This document shows, in pieces, positions 20,175-40,000 of a stretch of DNA of 40,000 nt. The position numbers were made by a program, and so were the translations under genes. Every line of letters begins with the position of its first letter. Position 1 is the first letter of the stretch. Source of the DNA: Stramonita haemastoma (Eukaryota; Mollusca; Gastropoda; Neogastropoda; Muricidae); NCBI GenBank assembly GCA_030674155.1, contig CM060329.1, forward strand, positions 17,824,635-17,864,634. The letters are read 5' to 3'. The notes below the pieces were generated by a model, which searched no databases, was not told where the DNA came from, and saw only the letters and a program-made list of their open reading frames with translations.

Positions 20175-21187
20175 AGAACAGAACAGAACAGAACAGAACA
20201 GAACATCGTTTATTGCCATGGAAGCATACAAAGCTTATAGACACAAGTGAACAAATTGGTTAGAAAAAGTCACCGAAGATTCATGCAATCAAAAACATAC
20301 TTTGCAAAGGGTCCTTGAAGGCCGTCAAGCTGTACAAAATCACTTGGAACTAAATTATTCAAACATATTTGTTGGGTTGCTCCTACCAATAAGTGGCTGG
20401 ACTGTTGCACCTCTTTAAGTAGATTACTTCGTAGACCCTGAAACAACATACACGCATCCAAAAAATGAAATTCATCTTCTACAACTCCACACACATTACA
20501 CAATCTTTCTTCTCTTGGGGTGCCTGTATATCGACCATGCTCAATGTTCAAATCGTGGGCACTGACTCTGAGTCTACAAAGAGCTTGTTTGTGGGATGGG
20601 TCGATATCTGCAACAAGGTAAGGTTCTAGGTGATAATCAGTCTTTTTAATTTTATCGTAAAATTCGAGTCTACTTGTTTTTGTTCTTTGTTGTTTCCAGA
20701 ACTTGACATATCTCTCTTCTAATTTTTGGCGAAATGCAAATTTCAGCCTGTTTTTACTAAGTGTTGACTGATTGTTCCAAACGTGTCCTAGCCCTAAATT
20801 ATGAAGAAAGTTTTTAACAAACAGTATCCAATGAGCTTTAGCAGTGTCCTCTTGGTTCAACATAGCATTGTACACTCTTTTTGTGTAAGTATTATGATGT
20901 ACATGTAAGATATGAGTCCAGTAACCAATCACTCGATATGCAACATGAATCCCCACTGGATATCTTCCTAATTCTGCAAGCGTTGGTAGATTCATTGATT
21001 TAGAATGTAGACCCAAAATAAGCTTACAAAATCTCATATGTGTTTTTTCGTGTGGATATTTAGAAGAAAGACAGTTTCCAAAGAAAGAGGATATGTCTGA
21101 GTTAACTGAGATAGGTATCTTATTTTCAACCCATGGAAACCAAATTTCAGCTCCATATGTTGCTATAGGCATAATCAATGAATCAAA
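20175..21187 (-). pseudogene. 5'-truncated non-LTR retrotransposon, C-terminal coding end
   Basis: An open frame of about 306 codons runs from about 21187 to a stop at 20270-20272: FDSLIMPIATYGAEIWFP, MRFCKLILGLHSKSMNLPTL, AELGRYPVG, and near the end LCNVCGVVEDEFHFLDAC, a C-x2-C-x7-H-x4-C knuckle. YGxExW followed by F-x3-L-G-x4 and LGRYP is typical of the region after the reverse transcriptase of LINEs. The polymerase itself is absent. The open frame extends N-terminally only through (GA)n and (GT)n repeats, so its predicted Met is not real. A roughly 65-bp 3' UTR with AATAAA ends in six GTTCT units (20175-20205). It has no frameshift, so it is a young or well-kept truncated copy. Confidence 0.85.
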
Positions 21188-21212
21188 AAGAGAGAGAGAG
21201 AGAGAAAAAAAG

Positions 21213-21258
<46 letters not shown>
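21183..21258. repeat. (GA)n and (GT)n at the LINE truncation point
   Basis: A short GA run, AAAAAAGC and about 45 bp GT border the 5' truncation of the LINE fragment. Confidence 0.93.
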
Positions 21259-21260
<2 letters not shown>

Positions 21261-21836
21261 ATGCTTTACTGCCAATGCCACAAAGACCATGTTTTGTGAC
21301 ATTCCAATATATGTTTGCAACCCTAAAAACATTGTTTTTCATCAAATATTTACTCCTGGATTTGAGGAGACTTGTCTGAAACTGACTTTTTAGTTTGAAC
21401 AGACTGAGAGCTTTAATTTCTAGTCATCAGACAGTGCGTTTGAACGAGTCTTCAGTTTCACTCATCTTTGATGCAGCGTCAGTTGTGATAAAGCATATAA
21501 AAAAGAAAACACATATTTGAACTAGTTTTGCAAATATGCATAATTTCTTCATCTAGACAAAGGAAAAGAGCGGCTGTTACTAGATATCTAATGGGCAGAA
21601 TAAAAGTAGAATCTGTTATCCAATGACAGTAAAACGACTCTGATATGCTAAGCAGAATAGGGAAAACACTGTTTCAGATACTTATTCTCTTGATATCATT
21701 TGCTCTGTGTATTGTTTTCCTTCAAAACTTTCTAAAACATAGTGGGAGTTATGTGAAAAAATGCCTTGCTTACTGAACTCCAGATGTTCTAATATCACCT
21801 CCTAGAATAAAGCTAATTTTGTTATGCTTTCTGCAC
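21259..21836. other. Spacer, nothing recognised
   Basis: No repeat shared within the window and no plausible coding frame. Confidence 0.5.
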
Positions 21837-21877
21837 ACGCACGCATGCACACACTCACACACACACACACACACACA

Positions 21878-21912
<35 letters not shown>

Positions 21913-21931
21913 CACACACACACACACACAG
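21837..21931. repeat. (CA)n microsatellite
   Basis: CA with CGCA and AACA interruptions. Confidence 0.96.
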
Positions 21932-22084
21932 AGTACTGTAAGTGCAGGCAGACAGGAACAGTTATAGCAGAGTGGAAGCACAGGTACTGGGTGACACAAG
22001 TCACTTCCCTGGATGAGTAATGCAAACATGGGCTTCACTGGACATTTTTTCAACAAGCCTGTCAGCTATGCAAGGCTTCATGGC

Positions 22085-22490
22085 AAATAAATTACCAATA
22101 AACTTCTTCTGTTAACAAAAATCTCCAAATAATCTTTTTTTTTTTTTTTTTACAAATGATCTTATGTTTATAAATGATTTACAATTAACATCCTTCTGTT
22201 TACAAATTATGTACAAATCTGTTTACAAATGATCCACAAATAATCATTTGTTTACCGGTAATCTTATTCTGTTTACAAATAATTTACCAATAAACTTCTT
22301 CTGTTAACAAATTATCTCCAAATAAATCATTTGTTTACAAATGATCTTATGTTTATAAATGATTTGCTTATAATCTTCTGTTTACAACTAACTTTCTTCC
22401 ATTTACAAAAAAACCTTCTTCTGTTTACAAATAATAATTTCCTGTTTGCAAATAATCTTCTGTTTATAAGTATCTCCAAATAATCTTCTT
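22085..22490. repeat. Degenerate AT-rich tandem repeat, TTCTGTTTACAAAT core
   Basis: Diverged units of about 20-30 bp around TTCTGTTTACAAATAATCTC. A larger block TTACCAATAAACTTCTTCTG recurs about 197 bp apart (near 22093 and 22290), suggesting an older higher-order duplication. Confidence 0.75.
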
Positions 22491-22616
22491 CCTGAACTCC
22501 CTGAGGAGTTATTGTATATACCTTGGGGTTTTGTATTCATGATGTAAGGCATTATAATAACTCAGTCCAGGCTCCATTGCTAAAATTAACCCCTTCCTTT
22601 TAGTAATTTACAAAGT

Positions 22617-22745
22617 CCAAGTATGATCAGTTCCTGCTATAATTATCACCAGCTGGGCTGGGATTGAATGGAATGGACAGCAGCTTTGAGTAGCTAAAAC
22701 TGGGGGAAACTGACAGCTGTGCATTAACATTTTTCTGCCATGTGT
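22617..22745. repeat. Dispersed repeat E, copy 1
   Basis: TATGATCAGTTCCTGCTATA, ATTATCACCAGCTGGGCTGG, GGAAACTGACAGCTGTGCA. It matches 38610-38735 over about 120 bp with small indels. Confidence 0.8.
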
Positions 22746-24627
22746 CTGAAACAGTTGAAGGGGCAAGGCCCATTCTTTTCCAAGTAAATTTAACCCTCTT
22801 AGTCCTGAACCGGGCTTTGCGGGATTGAATAATTGGCTCCCCTAAATCCCAAAGCAGGATTTGCCGGAATTTACACACAGTAGATTTCCATCATGCTGTG
22901 ACCATCACTAATTGCTACCACATGCCAAAGCTCTATTAGGCAATAGGGAGAAACCCTGCTGAGTGTCTGGAAGTAATTATTGGAGGAAAAGGCGATGGAG
23001 CATGTGTGCCTGACCTGATTTTGTGATGGAATGCGAAATGTAGGGGCAGTTTGTGTTCAGAGAATCTGAATGCAAGAGGGTTAAATAGCCAACACATAAG
23101 CCACACACAGCAGTCAACCATTGTTATCGGCCATCATAATCACAACTGCTTTGGAACTCACATTCAGATCAGACAACACCTTTCACAATGTGAGAAGTTT
23201 ATCAACATCTTTATTGTACCAGCTTAGCAGTTGGCCATATGCTCCAGTTGGTGATAAGCAATCCTGAGAAGTACAGTCAAATAAGTTATCTGTTAGATGA
23301 TGGAACCTGTTTCCATTTTTATCATCATCATGGGTATTAATCTCACACTCACTCACATACACGCACACATTAAGAAATATTGCCAGAATTTCACACAAGA
23401 ATCAGGTGGTATGCTGCTCTCATAATAAGTGTCCCTAAATTCATACAAAATCACGGCAAACAAAATAATATTTCATAAACTAATTTGCTAAAGCTCTATG
23501 AACTGTTGAGTTTCAGAAATGTTTCGGTTTCTTTCTAAAGCCCAATCCAAAATGAGGGAACAAACAAAACAAACAAGTGGAAATAAGAACTGTTTATAAA
23601 TGCATTATTGGTGTGACTTCAAATGGTCGATCCTTTACTATGAAAGTGACATTTTAGCTCTCCTTTCTTTAGAATTATCGCCTGTGTCGCATACTAAACA
23701 TACCTTTCCTACGCTATTACAGCATGTCTGGTTTCACACACCTATAGAATTTCAAAGAAAAAAAGAAAGACACTTTTGACAAACCAAATCATTTTTTAAA
23801 AAACAAACAACAAAAATCTTGAACAACATGCATACTACTTTACAAGGTTTATATATAAAAAAAAAAAAGAAGTTGTTATAGATCACTTGCACACCTGTGC
23901 CTAAATACTTCATTACTTCAAAGCACTGAGTAAGTTGAACAATAATGGAATACAAAACTTAAAAGTCTGCCAAACATTCTGCATATTAACCATTATCATC
24001 ATTGGCCTACGTGCACAAGCTCAGATTGAATCGTTTTTCCTTTTTATCCTCTTGAGATGATGTTGACAATGGTTCACACAGTCAGTGGCTGGCACAGGTT
24101 CACTGATCAGTCAGTAAAACTCACAACCAGACAGGCAGCTTTCCACATACACATGGATTATCTGGTGTGGAAGACAAGAGCAACTGATCCTTGACCCTTG
24201 AAATACAGTCAGCTTGGGTTTAACAAACAAACAAACAAAAATCCAGGATTTTTTTCAACTGGCTTTGAAGTATTAATTTATGATACACATATCACCTACT
24301 GAGAAGTTATTGCATAAAACAACAAATTATCCTAATTCTTTATTTGTAGTTTCCTTCTTTTTTTTGTAATGCTCTAATGTATTTTTTATGTTACTGTTGT
24401 TGTGTTAAGTCAGCATATCTATCTAATAACAGATTCTCTAAGAAGAAAAACAAAAGCTTATCAAAACCTAAACATGAAGTAAACACGTCGATATCATAAC
24501 GATCATGTCACCCTGTTGACAAGCATACACATCAGCACAGATCTTATTACCATCTATTCAGTTAAATATACTCTGCATAGATGTTATGAAGACTGATATG
24601 GCTGCCTTGGTATATCAGAAAAATATC

Positions 24628-24629
<2 letters not shown>
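22746..24629. other. Long AT-rich non-genic stretch
   Basis: No repeat family member, RNA gene or coding frame could be supported. It lies 3' of QARS1 and probably is intergenic. Confidence 0.5.
24339..24344 (-). promoter_or_regulatory. Possible poly(A) signal for QARS1
   Basis: AATAAA on the minus strand, about 1.8 kb after the QARS1 stop. It is the first AATAAA I found downstream of the stop on that strand. A variant signal or a closer cleavage site is equally possible, so this is weak. Confidence 0.2.

Positions 24630-24691
<62 letters not shown>
24630..24691. repeat. (CA)n microsatellite
   Basis: 62 bp pure CA. Confidence 0.97.
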
Positions 24692-24693
<2 letters not shown>

Positions 24694-24796
24694 CTTATTC
24701 CATAATCTAAAAATATGCATCTTCTTCTCAGTATGCAAGGTGAGGCCTACATACAGTGCTTCTGTTGCCAATACTTAAGCTTGTACATAATCATAT

Positions 24797-25101
24797 GACA
24801 GGACGGGATAGCCTAGTGGTTAGAACATTGCGCTTGCAATCTGATAACCCGGGTTCAAGGAGATTTTTCCCCTGGAGTTAACATCAGTGCTGACTCCACT
24901 CTCCCCAAAAGTCCTTCAGATGAGACTATAAACCGAGGCCCTGTGTGCGAACGCACGCAGAACATCTTGTGCACACATTAAATCCTGTTCCGCTTTTCAA
25001 AAGAGTAGGACACACAGGGACTGGATGTAAAAAAGCACATGAGTGCTTATTCCATTAACCTTGATATAAAAGAATAAATTCATAAATAAAGATATATATC
25101 A
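24797..25101 (+). mobile_element. SINE family A, full length with target-site duplication
   Basis: Best-preserved copy. Order: GACGGGATAGCCTAGTGGTT (A-box), GGGTTCAAGGAGA (damaged B-box), TTTTTCCCCTGGAGTTAACA, central GTCCTTCAGATGAGACTATA+AACCGAGGCC, GTTAAATCCTGTTCCGCTTT, GGGACTGGATGTAAAAAAGC, ACATGAGTGCTTATTCC, AATAAA-rich tail. An 8-bp AATCATAT lies at 24789-24796 and again at 25102-25109, as expected for LINE-driven insertion. Confidence 0.93.
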
Positions 25102-25109
25102 AATCATAT

Positions 25110-26173
25110 AAAAGATGTCTACAAAAAAAAAGAAAAACACTGCCAGTGCTGATTTCCCAACTTGAATTACATGTGTACGTATTGCGTCATCTGAAAAATG
25201 GGCAGAGCATTTTTCTCATCTTTTATGCCTAGGGCACCAAATAAAACTGTCTTGTTCTGTCTAAAATAATTATTACATTCCGTGTTATAACATAAGATTT
25301 CTAAACATATCAAAAAGTATTTCGATTTTGTTGTTTTGAGTTAAAGTGCTTTTCCTGGAAAATAATTTTTTTTTTTTAAAAGGACCAACAAAGTATAAAA
25401 ACAACAATACACACAAAAATTAGGGAAAAAAACAACAATTTACCTGTTAATTAAAAATCAAAACATGATTCATGTTTGTAATCATAAAGAAACGACAAAT
25501 ACACTAAAATATATACTTTTTTTCCCCTAAAACTACAATAACAACGAAAAGCAATAGATACACATTGTCATTAACGCAGATGCAACATACAAGTCAAAGG
25601 CAACATGGGCATAAGTCTAAGCGCTAAGTTAACATAGTAATTCTCATAATGTATACACCACACAAGTAACCATTCCCACCATTATCACGCATGCCTCCCC
25701 CCACCCCCACCCCACCCCCTACACCCAATCAGAGCTTATTTGCAGACAAAAATCAAAAACAAAAAAAAAATGCACCCACCACAACCAAATTCACCTAACC
25801 CCCTTTCTTTCATATCTTTTGTTATCACTAAAAGAAGAATGCAGTGAAGTGGATATGGACAAACAGAATTATAATATCTCAGGTGGACAGTGAAAAAAAC
25901 TATTGATACTGTTTACTGGATACATTTGGCATTTTTCTCACAGGAGCAGTATCACACAGGTTTTAAGGAAAATGTTCAGAATACACATGGTGTTGTTACA
26001 GGCTGGCACAGACAGGGGGGGACATTGCTGAAATCACTAAACACTATACAGTGATTGTGGCCTCAAAGAGTTTTTTTTTGTATCAGACACAGCTAGAACA
26101 CAGCAGTTCTGATTTGTGCTCAGAGTTTGCAGGGTTTTTTTTTCTCTCTCGCTAAAATGTCTTTGATGCTGTC
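25110..26173. other. 3' flank of QARS1, possible 3' UTR
   Basis: AT-rich sequence directly after the QARS1 stop codon. The part nearest 26173 must be 3' UTR; its end cannot be fixed because no AATAAA on the minus strand is nearby. Confidence 0.5.
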
Positions 26174-38911
<12,738 letters not shown>

Positions 38912-39065
38912 CTGAAAGGAGAAACACAACATACTGCATCAGCTTTCTCTTATAAGACAGAAGTACTACAATGGCGTTAACAGCTTTATAAAGCAAGAAC
39001 ATCTTCAGAGCAGGTACATAAGGTGTTTGGTACATATTAACACTTTTGCTTATTTCTTAATTTTT

Positions 39066-39277
39066 TTAATTTATTTACATCAAGGATAATGGAATAAGCA
39101 CTCATGTACTTTTTTACATCCAGTCCCCGTGTGTATGCAGTTTTTGTAAATGTCATCTGTTCCCACTGGCACACGATGGCCTACTCTTACAAAAAGTGGA
39201 ACAGGATTTAACATGTGCACAAGAAGTTCTGCGTGCGTTCGCACACAGGGCCTCAGTTTATAGTCTCATCCGAAGGA
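39066..39277 (-). mobile_element. SINE family A, 3' part
   Basis: Tail ATTCCATTATCCTTGATGTA, GGGGACTGGATGTAAAAAAG, GTTAAATCCTGTTCCACTTT and central TTCGGATGAGACTATAAACT on the minus strand, ending abruptly at CGAAGGA. It lies in a QARS1 intron upstream of exon 38774-38911. Confidence 0.88.
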
Positions 39278-39517
39278 AGCTTGCTGTAGCCTGTGACTTT
39301 GTTGTGGCAACAGTTGTAAGCCATGCACAGCAAAGTTACCAAGATGTAGAAGCGAGAGGAAGGATGATTTGGGCTCACTCTTTTTTTCCTACAAGTGGTG
39401 GGTTGCAACCAATCACAGCTTCACAGTGTTGTTTCTCATGGTTTTTCCTCCACAATGGTGAAGGTGTTACTGTCTGTGAAACACACAAACTTACCATTTA
39501 ATTCATTGCTTTCTCTG

Positions 39518-39642
39518 CACAAGATGTTCTGCGTGCATTCACAGACAGGTCCTCGGTTTACAGTCTCACCCAAAGGACTTTCAAGGGAGTGGAGTTGGAT
39601 ACTGATGTTAACTACATGAAAAAAATCCCATCAAATGGGTGC
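39518..39642 (-). mobile_element. SINE family A, second partial copy
   Basis: CACAAGATGTTCTGCGTGCA, TCCTCGGTTTACAGTCTCAC, GGAGTGGAGTTGGATACTGA. It repeats the 39220-39277 part, so it is a separate copy or a duplication rather than the remainder of the preceding copy. Confidence 0.8.
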
Positions 39643-39773
39643 CTTGGTGGTGGCTCAAACAAAAGAAATATGAAATACCCGATTTATCCCAAAGAGTAAG
39701 AATACAGCTACCTTAATAATGGATAAATGATTGCATATATGCAAAATCATAAAGAAATCAGGAAGGACGGTGG

Positions 39774-40000
39774 CAGGATGGTTAAGACGTTCGCCTGCCA
39801 ATATGTAAACCGTGAGTTTCTGGGTTCATACCCAGCCTCGCCCTTTCTTTCCAGTTTGACGAAAAAATCAAACGGAATGTCAAAGTCATTCGGAAGAGAC
39901 TCGAAACCAAGGCCCCGTGTGTGAATGTAAGCAGAACATCTTGCGCACACGTTAAAATCCCGTTCCGCCTTTCAGAAGAGCAGGCCATCGTGTGCCGGTA
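39774..40000 (+). mobile_element. SINE family B, cut by window end
   Basis: GGCAGGATGGTTAAGACGTT (A-box), GGTTCATACCCAGCC (B-box), CCCTTTCTTTCCAGTTTGAC, GACGAAAAAATCAAACGG, then a family-A-like central and 3' part (AAACCAAGGCCCCGTGTG, GTTAAAATCCCGTTCCGCCT). Confidence 0.85.

Noticed and set aside
24801..24875. tRNA gene
   Set aside because: The A- and B-box-like sequence is the head of a SINE: no acceptor-stem pairing, and the sequence continues into the SINE body. The same applies to the heads at 9540, 13400, 16207 and 39774.

Overview
The window is animal nuclear DNA, most likely from a mollusc and probably a gastropod. The evidence is one protein gene cut into short exons by GT-AG introns of 0.37-2.7 kb, a very high load of (GA)n, (GT)n and (GTC)n-type microsatellites, and several tRNA-headed SINE families whose central domain reads TTCGGATGAGAC...AAACCGAGG. 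The mollusc assignment rests on repeat style and is an inference. The animal origin of the gene is firm.

Only one real gene is visible: the 3' part of the cytoplasmic glutaminyl-tRNA synthetase gene (QARS1), on the minus strand from 38911 down to the stop codon at 26174-26176. Nine coding exons give 313 codons in an unbroken reading frame. They cover the KMSKS-like loop (VSKRK), the DWDDPR segment, both anticodon-binding beta-barrels and the C-terminus. The N-terminal half, with the HIGH motif, lies beyond base 40000.

Layout: 1-9.1 kb is mainly micro- and minisatellites (26-, 42- and 33/29-bp units; long GA, GT, CT, CAT and GTGC tracts) with fragments of SINEs and LINE tails. 9.2-16.5 kb carries SINE copies in otherwise plain sequence. 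16.6-21.3 kb holds two decayed non-LTR retrotransposon fragments on the minus strand, one with an RNase H domain and one with a CCHC-like C-terminal knuckle. 21.8-26.1 kb is AT-rich intergenic or 3'-flanking sequence with one well-preserved SINE. 26.2-38.9 kb is QARS1, whose introns contain two DNA transposons with terminal inverted repeats and target-site duplications (one a clear hAT-type element with an 8-bp duplication), tRNA/5S-chimaeric SINEs and microsatellites close to splice sites. 39-40 kb is an upstream QARS1 intron holding more SINE pieces.

I saw no prokaryotic-type system, CRISPR array or unknown multi-gene cassette. The most interesting signals are in the repeats: a SINE family with a tRNA-like head fused to a 5S-rRNA-like promoter block, a 34-nt perfect 3'-end match between a SINE and a LINE-like tail, an intronic hAT element with subterminal repeats, a second transposon carrying a cluster of CRE/AP-1-like sites, and a minisatellite with higher-order structure.
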